Below are positions 7,073 through 15,141 of a stretch of 15,141 bases of DNA, one piece after another. Under the pieces are notes generated by a model. That model was given only the letters and a program-made list of their open reading frames with translations. It made no database searches and was not told the origin of the DNA. Positions within the stretch are counted from its first letter, which is position 1; each line of letters begins with the position of its first letter. Source of the DNA: Gammaproteobacteria bacterium (lineage in GTDB: Bacteria; Pseudomonadota; Gammaproteobacteria; Thiohalorhabdales; Thiohalorhabdaceae); NCBI GenBank assembly GCA_018609925.1, contig JAHEOG010000033.1, positions 1-15,141 on the forward strand, given 5' to 3'. A program made the translations under genes and the position numbers.

Positions 7073-7086
7073 CCGTTTCGTTACGG
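7073..7086. repeat. Short inverted repeat CCGT-N6-ACGG after the first Crp/Fnr gene
   Basis: CCGT (7073–7076) and ACGG (7083–7086) begin at the base after the stop codon. The core TTCGTTAC (7077–7084) is the same octamer as at 6218–6225. Only 4-bp arms, so chance cannot be excluded; the shared octamer is the reason to list it. Confidence 0.25.
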
Positions 7087-7183
7087 CCCGGAGCGTTCAC
7101 CGACCGAGCCCGCCAGCGCCCGGCCACACCCTCTCCGGGGCCAATGCACAGACAAGCCATAAGAGAAGGCCCATACTGGGCGT

Positions 7184-7206
7184 AACCGACTGAGAAGACG
7201 TCGGTT
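7184..7206. repeat. 7-bp inverted repeat upstream of second Crp/Fnr gene
   Basis: AACCGAC (7184–7190) and GTCGGTT (7200–7206) are perfect reverse complements separated by 9 nt, and lie 75 nt before the TTG start of the second regulator. A shorter repeat, GCCCA-TAC-TGGGC (7169–7181), lies just upstream. Neither has a T-run. They are candidate operators in the 209-nt gap between the two paralogues. Confidence 0.35.
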
Positions 7207-7281
7207 CGGTCACCCAACGTAGGGACGAGCACCACCACTCGTGTTCGGATGGCCGCGTTGCCCCACACGAGGAGTGGCTCC

Positions 7282-7989
7282 TTGTCCCCACACGCTGATG
7301 GCGCCGCCGCCAATTACCTCCTTGCGGGCCTTCCCGGGCCCGACCGCGAGCGCCTGTCGAAACGGGCGGAGCCCGTCACCCTCCCCTTCGGGGAGATCCT
7401 GGCGGAGCCCTCCCAGCCCCTCGACTTTGTCTATTTCCCTACCGAAGGCTTCCTTTCCCTGATTACCACCATCGAGGGCCAGCCCAGCCTGGAGTTGGGA
7501 TTGATCGGAAGCGAGGGCATGCTGGGCGCTTCCTTGATCCTGGGCATCGCCCGCTCACCTACTCAGGTCGTGGTTCAGGGGGCCGGATCGGCGCTGCGGC
7601 TGGGGGCCGATACGTTTCATGGCGAGCTGGCCCAGGCCCCGGTACTGGAAGATGTTGTGAAGCGCTACCTGTTTGTCCTGATGGGCCAGCTCGCGCAAAC
7701 GGCCGCCTGCGCCTATTTCCATCGGGTCGAGGCGCGCCTCGCCCGCTGGCTCCTGATGACCGCCGACCGCGCCCGTAGCGATACCTTCCCCATCACCCAC
7801 GAGTTTCTCGCCTACATGCTTGGCGTGCGCCGCGCCGGTATTACCGAGGCTGCTTCGGCGCTGCAGCGACGCGGTCTAATCCGGTATCACAGGGGCAGCC
7901 TTACCATCCTTGACCGGCACAGCCTGATGGCGACCGCTTGTGCATGCTACGCGGCGGATCGGGATCTCTACACCCGGACCATCGGCTAG
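7282..7989 (+). CDS. Crp/Fnr-family transcriptional regulator, second of a tandem pair
   Basis: A paralogue of the preceding gene with the same architecture: beta-roll effector domain, dimer helix, Crp-type winged helix. The recognition helix (VRRAGITEAASALQRRG) is almost the same as its neighbour's (VRREGVTEAANKLQKDG), so the two may bind overlapping sites. The effector domains differ more (FVYFPTEGFLSLITTIEG here against HVYFPIDAIVSLLCVMED), which suggests different inputs. No FNR-type cysteines are seen near the N-terminus. I prefer a TTG start at 7282 because GAGGAG (7269–7274) sits 7 nt before it and the resulting N-terminus (MSPHADGAAANYLL) aligns with the neighbour's (MAEPHIPSENHLL). 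The ATG at 7249 has no ribosome binding site but would be the alternative (246 residues). The protein is 235 residues from TTG. Confidence 0.87.
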   Translation: MSPHADGAAANYLLAGLPGPDRERLSKRAEPVTLPFGEILAEPSQPLDFVYFPTEGFLSLITTIEGQPSLELGLIGSEGMLGASLILGIARSPTQVVVQGAGSALRLGADTFHGELAQAPVLEDVVKRYLFVLMGQLAQTAACAYFHRVEARLARWLLMTADRARSDTFPITHEFLAYMLGVRRAGITEAASALQRRGLIRYHRGSLTILDRHSLMATACACYAADRDLYTRTIG

Positions 7990-8128
7990 CCACCAGCACT
8001 CCGGAGCCCTGTGCTCGAACGCGCCGCCTCCGCAGCCAGCGGGAGGCTTCCGCCCTGTTCCCAAGGGGACGCCCCCTTACCCGGCTCCCGATAAGGAACG
8101 AGATGCCCGGAAGAAGCCCGCACTGGAC

Positions 8129-8157
8129 TTGCACCGGAAACTAAATAGGACTAAATT
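8129..8157 (+). promoter_or_regulatory. Candidate suf operon promoter
   Basis: TTGCAC (8129–8134) and TAAATT (8152–8157) are 17 nt apart and lie in an AT-rich island within GC-rich DNA. The −10 candidate falls inside the palindrome 8146–8164, so a bound regulator would block RNA polymerase. Box matches are moderate. Confidence 0.4.
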
Positions 8158-8164
8158 AGTCCTA
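8146..8164. promoter_or_regulatory. IscR type 1-like operator upstream of the suf regulator
   Basis: The 19-nt perfect palindrome TAGGACTAAATTAGTCCTA has 9-bp arms around one central base. Its core GACTAAATTAGTC fits the IscR type 1 core GACTRWWWYAGTC at every position. It lies 57 nt before the start of an Rrf2-family regulator, the same protein family as IscR, and overlaps the likely −10 box. The natural reading is an autoregulatory site controlling the whole suf operon. Confidence 0.7.
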
Positions 8165-8220
8165 CTTTTTAGCAGGGGCGGTATCCGGCGCGGCCGGGCC
8201 GATCAGCGGAGGCCCAACGG

Positions 8221-8688
8221 ATGCTTCGCATCAGCAAGATGACCGATTACGGCACGGTGGTAATGACCCACCTGGCCCGCGAGCCGGGCCGGCGGTTCAG
8301 CGCGCGGGAGCTGGCGCAGGATTTGGGGATCGGGGTGGCCACGGTCAGCAAGATCCTGAAGACGCTGGAGCGCGGCGATCTTTTGACCGCCCAGCGGGGC
8401 AAGAACGGGGGGTATCGGCTCACCCGCGCCCCGGAGTCGATTTCAGTGGCCGAGGTGATCCGGGCCATGGAGGGCCCCATTGCCCTGACCGAATGCGCGA
8501 GCGATTCGGTGCGGTGCGAACAGGAGGACTCCTGCCGGGTTCAAACCAATTGGCAGCGGATCAATCGAGCCATCCTCAGGGCCCTGGAGGATGTTTCGCT
8601 GGCGGATATGAACGAGTCGATCTCCGAGGGAGGCGTGGCCCAAAGCGCCCTCGCCTTCTACCGCGAGCCCCACAAGGCGGCTCTCTAA
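8221..8688 (+). CDS. Rrf2-family SUF system Fe-S assembly regulator
   Basis: A 155-residue winged-helix regulator of the Rrf2 family, opening with MLRISKMTDYGTVVMTHLA, typical of the gammaproteobacterial SUF regulator group. The helix-turn-helix spans about 26–65 (LAQDLGIGVATVSKILKTLE, then the wing KNGGYRLTR). Three cysteines, C92, C99 and C105, should bind an iron-sulfur cluster. The spacing is C-x6-C-x5-C rather than C-x5-C-x5-C of IscR, and the residue three after the last Cys is Gln (Q108), where IscR has its histidine ligand. GGAGG (8210–8214) precedes the ATG. It lies 65 nt upstream of sufB, downstream of the palindrome 8146–8164. By analogy with IscR it should repress the operon when its cluster is loaded. 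It is annotated elsewhere as SufR-like, but it is unrelated to the cyanobacterial SufR of the DeoR type. Confidence 0.92.
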   Translation: MLRISKMTDYGTVVMTHLAREPGRRFSARELAQDLGIGVATVSKILKTLERGDLLTAQRGKNGGYRLTRAPESISVAEVIRAMEGPIALTECASDSVRCEQEDSCRVQTNWQRINRAILRALEDVSLADMNESISEGGVAQSALAFYREPHKAAL

Positions 8689-8753
8689 CGACGATTCCCA
8701 CCCGGGATCCGGACCCAAAGGACCCCGGCCAACCTTCCGGGATGGAGGCAACC

Positions 8754-10202
<1,449 letters not shown>

Positions 10203-10246
10203 AGCCGCCCGGCTCCAACCGAATACCACTTGCGAAGGGAGCAACC

Positions 10247-11026
<780 letters not shown>

Positions 11027-11029
11027 ACC

Positions 11030-12367
11030 ATGGCCGAAACCACCGAGCCGGTCAGCCACTACCAGCAGCTCTATCACGACGCCGAGTCGACCCTGCCCGG
11101 GGCCGGCATCGACTGGGTCGCCGAGCGTCGGCGCGCGGCCATGGCCCGCTTCGCCGCACTGGGCTTCCCCGGCGCCCGCAACGAGGAGTGGAAGTACACC
11201 TCGCTACGGCCCATCGAGAAGCGGGACTTCGCCCTGCCCAAGCGGGCGGGTCACGGGCTGGGAGCACCCGATCTGGCACCCTATCTGTTCGATGAGCCCG
11301 CCACCCATCGGCTGGTCTTCGTGGACGGCGCCTTCGACGCGGACCTCTCCCGAATTGGGCAGCTGCCGGAGGGGGTCACCGTGCAGCCATTGAGCACCGC
11401 CCTGGAGGCGGGCATGGAATCCCTCGCCGGTCACCTTGGCCGATACGCCGACCCCGAGGGCACGCCCTTCGTGGCCCTCAACACCGCTCTGATGAGCGAC
11501 GGTGTCTTCCTCCACGTCCCCGCCGGATCCACACTGGAGTGGCCCGTCCACCTACTGTTCGTGGCCTCGGAGGCCATCGACGGCATTGGGGTCCATTACC
11601 GCAATGTATTCGTTGCCGGGGAGGGCGCCCGGATCACCGCCATCGAGTCCTTCCTGGGCCTGGGCGAGGCCACCTATTGGACCAACGCGGTCACCGAGGC
11701 CAGTGCCGCCCAAGGCGCCGAAATCGAGGTCTACAAGCTCCAGGAGGAGGCCCCCTCCGCCTACCACCTGGCGACCTTCGAGGGCTACCAGGGCGCCGAC
11801 AGCAGTGTGACCCATCACAACATCTCCCTCGACGGCCGCCTGGTGCGCAACGACGTCAACACGGCCCTGGACGCCGAGGGCGCTTACGTCAGCCTCAACG
11901 GACTCTATCTGGGCGACGTTCGCCAGCACGTGGACAACCACACCCGGATCGAGCACCTCCAGCCCGGCTGCGTCTCCCGGGAGCTCTACAAGGGCATCCT
12001 GGACGGCCGCAGCCGCGGGGTCTTCAACGGCAAGGTGGTGGTCCAGCCGCAGGCCCAGCAGACCGACTCGGACCAGCAAAACCGCAATCTTCTGCTGTCT
12101 CGCGGGGCCGAGGTGGATCCCAAACCGGAGCTGGAGATCTTCGCCGACGACGTTTCGGCCACCCACGGGGCAACCGTCGGCCAGCTCGACGAGGACGCCC
12201 TGTTCTTCCTGCGCTCCCGCGGACTCAGCCAACACCAGGCGCGGAACCTGCTCATCTTCGGCTTCGCCAACGAGATCATCGAGGCCGTGAAGATCGAGCC
12301 CATCCGCGCCCGGCTGGAGGACCGGCTGGTCCAGCGGTTGCCGCAGTCCGAGACCGAGGAGGACTGA
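11030..12367 (+). CDS. sufD: Fe-S cluster assembly protein SufD
   Basis: A 445-residue SufD, paralogue of SufB and its partner in the SufBC2D complex. The N-terminal helical part (to about residue 90, with NEEWKYTSLRPI) is followed by the beta-helix. H379 in SATHGATVGQLDEDALFFLRSRG should correspond to the E. coli SufD histidine (H360) needed for cluster formation and iron entry. The C-terminal helices (ARNLLIFGFANEIIEAV) bind SufC. The ATG comes 3 nt after the sufC stop, which indicates translational coupling. The stop lies 2 nt before the sufS start. Confidence 0.96.
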   Translation: MAETTEPVSHYQQLYHDAESTLPGAGIDWVAERRRAAMARFAALGFPGARNEEWKYTSLRPIEKRDFALPKRAGHGLGAPDLAPYLFDEPATHRLVFVDGAFDADLSRIGQLPEGVTVQPLSTALEAGMESLAGHLGRYADPEGTPFVALNTALMSDGVFLHVPAGSTLEWPVHLLFVASEAIDGIGVHYRNVFVAGEGARITAIESFLGLGEATYWTNAVTEASAAQGAEIEVYKLQEEAPSAYHLATFEGYQGADSSVTHHNISLDGRLVRNDVNTALDAEGAYVSLNGLYLGDVRQHVDNHTRIEHLQPGCVSRELYKGILDGRSRGVFNGKVVVQPQAQQTDSDQQNRNLLLSRGAEVDPKPELEIFADDVSATHGATVGQLDEDALFFLRSRGLSQHQARNLLIFGFANEIIEAVKIEPIRARLEDRLVQRLPQSETEED

Positions 12368-12369
12368 CG

Positions 12370-13629
12370 GTGGCAGTCGAAGAGGTGGGGCGTCCCGGCA
12401 AGGACCTTACTGACGCCGACGCGAGGCGGCTCCGCGCCGACTTCCCGTGCCTCGGCCAAGAGGTCCACGGCCGCCCCCTGATCTACCTAGACAGCGCCGC
12501 CACCAGCCAGAAGCCCCAGGCGGTCATAGACGCGGTGAGCCGGTTCTACGAGACCAGCTACTCCAACGTCCACCGGGGTGCCCACACCCTCTCGGAGCGG
12601 GCTACCGACGCCTACGAGGGGGCCCGGGCCCGGGTGGCCGAGTTCATCGGGGCGGGCGACTCGCGCGAGATCGTCTTCGTGCGCGGGGCCACGGAGGCCA
12701 TCAACCTGGTGGCGTCCAGCCTGGGTCGGCTCCAATTCGGGGCCGGGGACGAGATCCTGCTGACCGAGATGGAGCACCACTCCAACATCGTGCCCTGGCA
12801 GCTCATCGCCGAGCAGACCGGGGCGGTCCTGAAGGTGGTGCCCATCAACGACAACGGTGAGCTGGAGATGGCGCACTTCGAGGAGCAGCTCTCGGAGCGC
12901 ACCCGGATGGTGGCCGTCGGCCATGTCTCCAACGCCCTCGGCACCATCAATCCCCTGCGCGAGATCGTCGCCCGCGCCCACGAGATGGGCGCGCCGGTTT
13001 TGGTGGACGGCTGCCAGGCGGCGCCGCGCTTGGAGGTGGACGTCGCCGAGCTGGACTGCGACTTCTACACCTTCTCGGGTCACAAGCTCTACGGGCCCAG
13101 CGGCATCGGGGTCCTGTACGGCAAGCGTCAGTGGCTGGAGGCCATGCCCCCCTACCAGGGCGGCGGGGAGATGATCCGCCGGGTAACCTTCGAGGGCACC
13201 ACCTATGCCCCGCCTCCGGCTCGGTTCGAGGCAGGGACGCCCCATATCTCCGGGCCGGTGGGCCTGCACGCCGCCCTCGATTACGTCACCGGGATCGGCC
13301 TGGAGGCCCTGTTCCAGCACGAGCGCGAGCTGCTGGACTACGCCACCGAGGCCATCCGGGAGGTGCCCGGGGTGCGCCTGATCGGCACCGCCGCCGAGAA
13401 GGCCGGCATCCTCTCCTTCGTCCTGGAGGGGGTCCATCCCCACGACATCGGGACCATTCTGGACAACCAGGGCATCGCCGTACGGACGGGCCACCACTGC
13501 GCCCAGCCGGTCATGGACCGATTCCAGGTCCCGGCCACCACGCGGGTATCGTTCGGGCTCTACAACACCCGGGAAGACGTGGACGCCTTTATCCAGGGTC
13601 TCCATCAAGTCCGGGAGATGCTAGCCTAG
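12370..13629 (+). CDS. sufS: Cysteine desulfurase SufS
   Basis: A 419-residue class-II cysteine desulfurase (E. coli SufS 406). It removes sulfur from cysteine with PLP and holds it as a persulfide. K239 in FSGHKLYGP is the PLP lysine. H136/H137 in EMEHHSNIVPWQ and D213 in LVDGCQAAP contact the cofactor. C377 in RTGHHCAQP is the persulfide cysteine, in the short tight loop of group II enzymes. Such enzymes need an activating acceptor, here probably SufU just downstream. GTG at 12370 is the start: GAGGAGG (12356–12362) lies 7 nt upstream and the sufD stop is 2 nt before. The open frame continues further upstream only as a shadow of sufD. Confidence 0.96.
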   Translation: MAVEEVGRPGKDLTDADARRLRADFPCLGQEVHGRPLIYLDSAATSQKPQAVIDAVSRFYETSYSNVHRGAHTLSERATDAYEGARARVAEFIGAGDSREIVFVRGATEAINLVASSLGRLQFGAGDEILLTEMEHHSNIVPWQLIAEQTGAVLKVVPINDNGELEMAHFEEQLSERTRMVAVGHVSNALGTINPLREIVARAHEMGAPVLVDGCQAAPRLEVDVAELDCDFYTFSGHKLYGPSGIGVLYGKRQWLEAMPPYQGGGEMIRRVTFEGTTYAPPPARFEAGTPHISGPVGLHAALDYVTGIGLEALFQHERELLDYATEAIREVPGVRLIGTAAEKAGILSFVLEGVHPHDIGTILDNQGIAVRTGHHCAQPVMDRFQVPATTRVSFGLYNTREDVDAFIQGLHQVREMLA

Positions 13630-13631
13630 TC

Positions 13632-13648
13632 GGGGCCGGTCCGGCCCC
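13632..13648 (+). repeat. GC-rich hairpin between sufS and sufU
   Basis: GGGGCCGG, a single T, then CCGGCCCC form a perfect 8-bp palindrome 2 nt after the sufS stop. No T-run follows, so it is not a classical terminator. It could protect the upstream mRNA or attenuate read-through into sufU. A near-repeat (CAGCGACACGG, CAGCGACAGG) follows at 13652–13672. Confidence 0.45.
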
Positions 13649-13697
13649 CGGCAGCGACACGGCAGCGACAGGTCACAGGGAAAGGAGAGACGGGCCC

Positions 13698-14156
13698 ATG
13701 GCCGATGTGCGGGACCTCTATCAGGAAGTCATCTTCGAGCACAACAAGAATCCCCGGAACTTCGGGGTCCTGGAGGATCACAACCGGCATGCGGTGGGCC
13801 ACAATCCGCTGTGCGGGGACCAGCTTACCGTCTACCTGCGCGTGGACGACCAGGACACGGTGGAGGACGTGAGCTTCGAGGGAACGGGGTGCGCCATCTC
13901 CGTTGCCTCGGCCTCCCTGATGACCCAGATCCTCAAAGGCAAGGCCAAGGAGGAGGCGGAAGCGCTATTCCAGGCCTTCCACGATGTATGCACGAAGCAG
14001 CGGGAGGTGGAGGACGCCCCGGAGCTGGACAAGCTGGCGGTGCTGGCGGGGGTACGGGATTTCCCGTCCCGCGTGAAATGCGCCACGCTGGCTTGGCACA
14101 CTGTCCACGCCGCCCTGGAAACGGACGAAGCCGGGGCCGAGGTCACCACCGAGTGA
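13698..14156 (+). CDS. sufU: SufU-type Fe-S assembly protein / sulfur acceptor
   Basis: A 152-residue protein of the IscU/NifU-N fold, SufU subgroup. Zn ligands of Bacillus SufU are matched by C39 and D41 (NPLCGD), C65 (GTGCAIS) and C128 (VKCATLAW). The stretch between C65 and C128 contains the SufU-specific insertion (about 78–110). In Gram-positives SufU swaps a zinc ligand to take persulfide from SufS. Its place directly after sufS, with no SufE in the window, supports the same role here. The start at 13698 follows AAAGGAGAGA (13681–13690). An in-frame open extension upstream is a shadow of sufS. It is 68 nt after sufS and 31 nt before the next gene. Confidence 0.95.
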   Translation: MADVRDLYQEVIFEHNKNPRNFGVLEDHNRHAVGHNPLCGDQLTVYLRVDDQDTVEDVSFEGTGCAISVASASLMTQILKGKAKEEAEALFQAFHDVCTKQREVEDAPELDKLAVLAGVRDFPSRVKCATLAWHTVHAALETDEAGAEVTTE

Positions 14157-14187
14157 CGACCCGTTACGCCACAGGGGTAGAGGCACC

Positions 14188-14805
14188 ATGAGCGAAGATC
14201 CCAACCAGCCTGTCGAGGTCCGGCCCCATACCCGGTCCAAGCGCCTGGAGATCGAGTGGGCCGACGGCCATATCTCGGATCTCCCCTACCACCTGCTCCG
14301 CGAGCAGGCCCCTGCGCTCCCCGACCGGGCCGACGCCGAGGGCATCGATATCAATCACTTCGAGCCCGTCGGCCACTACGCCCTTCGGGTAACCTTCGAC
14401 ACCGACGAGAAGGCCACCTTCACATGGGAGGCCCTGCGGAACCTGGACCCGGAGGGCCCAGCCTCGGAGGCCGAGCCCGAGGTGGATGTCTCCCAGCTGC
14501 CGGAGATCGAGCGGGACGCGCTGATCCGGGCCCTGCGCGAGGTCCACGACCCGGAGATCCCGGTCAACATCTACGACCTGGGGCTGATCTACAACCTGGA
14601 CATCCAGCCCGACCACACAGTGGATGTGAAGATGACGCTCACCACCCCGGGATGCCCCGAGGCCGCCACCTTCCCGGCCCGGGTCGAGGAAGCGGTGCGC
14701 ACCGTTCCTGGTGTAGCCGACGCCCGGGTGGAGCTGGTCTGGGATCCCCCCTGGACCAAGGACCACATGTCCGAGGAGGCCATGCTGGCCCTGGGCATCT
14801 GGTAA
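14188..14805 (+). CDS. DUF971–DUF59 (MIP18/SufT-like) fusion protein
   Basis: A 205-residue two-domain protein. Residues 12–86 resemble DUF971 (GBBH-like N-terminal domain): RSKRLEIEWADGHISDLPYHLL, then VGHYALRVTFDTDEKATFTWEALRNL. An acidic linker (87–103) leads to a DUF59/MIP18 domain (105–205) with DPEIPVNIYDLGLIYNL and TTPGCP, whose C156 is the conserved cysteine. DUF59 proteins next to suf genes (SufT) act in cluster maturation. The DUF971 part lacks the family's usual cysteine-rich segment after WLR: here it reads LREQAPALPDRA. It is not the unrelated N-terminal domain of 'long SufT'. The start is the ATG at 14188, with GGGGTAGAGG just upstream. Probable role: Fe-S delivery or carrier protein of the operon. 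The N-terminal assignment is less certain than the C-terminal one. Confidence 0.87.
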   Translation: MSEDPNQPVEVRPHTRSKRLEIEWADGHISDLPYHLLREQAPALPDRADAEGIDINHFEPVGHYALRVTFDTDEKATFTWEALRNLDPEGPASEAEPEVDVSQLPEIERDALIRALREVHDPEIPVNIYDLGLIYNLDIQPDHTVDVKMTLTTPGCPEAATFPARVEEAVRTVPGVADARVELVWDPPWTKDHMSEEAMLALGIW

Positions 14806-14811
14806 CGGCGA

Positions 14812-14928
14812 AGTGGTCAGTCGTCAGTATTCAGGTGTCAGGAAAAACCTTCGTCCGCGGAAGTTCAGCCGGAGTCAGCGAGTAAGCACAATTCCGGCCA
14901 ACTGCCAACTGCCTACTGCCAACTGCAG
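14812..14928. repeat. Two oppositely oriented heptanucleotide repeat arrays
   Basis: Left array (14812–14839): AGTGGTC, AGTCGTC, AGTATTC, AGGTGTC, a 7-nt period with AG..NTC. Right array (14901–14928): ACTGCCA, ACTGCCT, ACTGCCA, ACTGCAG. Read on the other strand the right array is (T/A)GGCAGT, so the two halves resemble each other in inverted orientation around a 61-nt centre. Arrays of this look are common between genes in various bacteria, but their function is unknown. It fills the gap between the DUF971–DUF59 gene and the Rieske gene and has no open reading frame of its own. Confidence 0.7.
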
Positions 14929-14935
14929 TCTTTCC

Positions 14936-14943
14936 TAAGGAGG
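14936..14943 (+). promoter_or_regulatory. Full-length Shine-Dalgarno for the Rieske gene
   Basis: TAAGGAGG is the complete anti-16S complement, 5 nt before ATG 14949. It decides the start and predicts strong independent initiation after the repeat-filled gap. Confidence 0.8.
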
Positions 14944-14948
14944 AGCCC

Positions 14949-15141
14949 ATGGCCGACTGGATGGAGGTAGGCACCACCGAGGAGCTTCCGCCGGGAAGCT
15001 ACAAGGCGGTGGAGATGGAGGACGACCTCCAGGTGGCGGTGTTCAACTGCAACGGGACCTTCTACGCCATCGAGGATGTCTGCACCCACGATAACGGCGA
15101 GCTGAGCGGGGGCGAGATGGAAGACTGCCGGATCATCTGCC
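14949..15141 (+). CDS. Rieske [2Fe-2S] ferredoxin-like protein, N-terminal part
   Basis: Runs off the right edge after 64 codons. The frame reads MADWMEVGTTEELPPGSYKA, then VFNCNGTFYAIEDVCTHDNG, with C45 and H47 as the first CxH half of a Rieske centre. GELSGGEMEDCRIIC leads toward the second half, which must lie outside the window. The length and simplicity suggest the small ferredoxin-type subunit seen with non-heme iron oxygenases (as NirD/BphF-like proteins). Such a Rieske gene is often found at the end of suf operons, where its partner is not known. It could be a cluster client or an electron donor to the SUF machinery. Confidence 0.9.
   Translation, partial: MADWMEVGTTEELPPGSYKAVEMEDDLQVAVFNCNGTFYAIEDVCTHDNGELSGGEMEDCRIIC

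Noticed and set aside
8493..8753. N-terminal extension of sufB overlapping the regulator gene
   Set aside because: The extension has no SufB homology, and a good ribosome binding site marks ATG 8754.
12487..13608. 373-codon minus-strand open frame opposite sufS
   Set aside because: Same composition artefact, fully antisense to a catalytically intact sufS.

Overview
The window is a GC-rich bacterial chromosome segment, most likely from a gammaproteobacterium. The evidence is the rnfH–ratA / smpB / ssrA neighbourhood and a gammaproteobacterial-type SUF regulator opening a suf operon. No transposase, integrase, CRISPR array or plasmid gene is visible. The species cannot be named from this sequence alone.

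Layout. Positions 1–2225, minus strand: the N-terminal 26 codons of rnfH, then ratA, then a neurotransmitter:sodium symporter (NSS) family transporter. Positions 2398–3619, plus strand: smpB and the tmRNA gene ssrA, the two parts of trans-translation, followed by a very strong intrinsic terminator (3640–3676). Positions 3728–5935, minus strand: a c-di-GMP protein with a degenerate receiver, PAS, GGDEF and EAL domains. Positions 6353–7989, plus strand: two consecutive, clearly paralogous Crp/Fnr-type regulators. Positions 8221–15141, plus strand: a SUF iron-sulfur cluster operon. Its order is an Rrf2 regulator, sufB, sufC, sufD, sufS, sufU, a DUF971–DUF59 (SufT-like) fusion, and a Rieske [2Fe-2S] ferredoxin-like gene cut by the window edge.

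How the genes work together. SufS takes sulfur from cysteine, SufU probably accepts it, and SufBCD is the scaffold/ATPase that builds the cluster. The DUF59 protein probably helps in cluster maturation or delivery, and the Rieske protein is a likely electron carrier or client. The Rrf2 regulator probably senses cluster status and acts at a perfect 19-nt palindrome at 8146–8164. The core of that palindrome fits the IscR type 1 consensus, so negative autoregulation of the operon is the simplest model. Neither SufE nor SufA is in the window, which fits SufU-type chemistry.

Most unusual points: the DUF971–DUF59 fusion, the IscR-like operator in front of suf, an array of heptanucleotide repeats at 14812–14928 inside the suf operon, a tmRNA tag beginning ADNEEF, the receiver domain without a phosphoacceptor aspartate, and several uncharacterised inverted repeats in the gaps around the two Crp/Fnr genes and smpB. 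I found no wholly new multi-gene system. The SUF operon and its additions are the most informative part.
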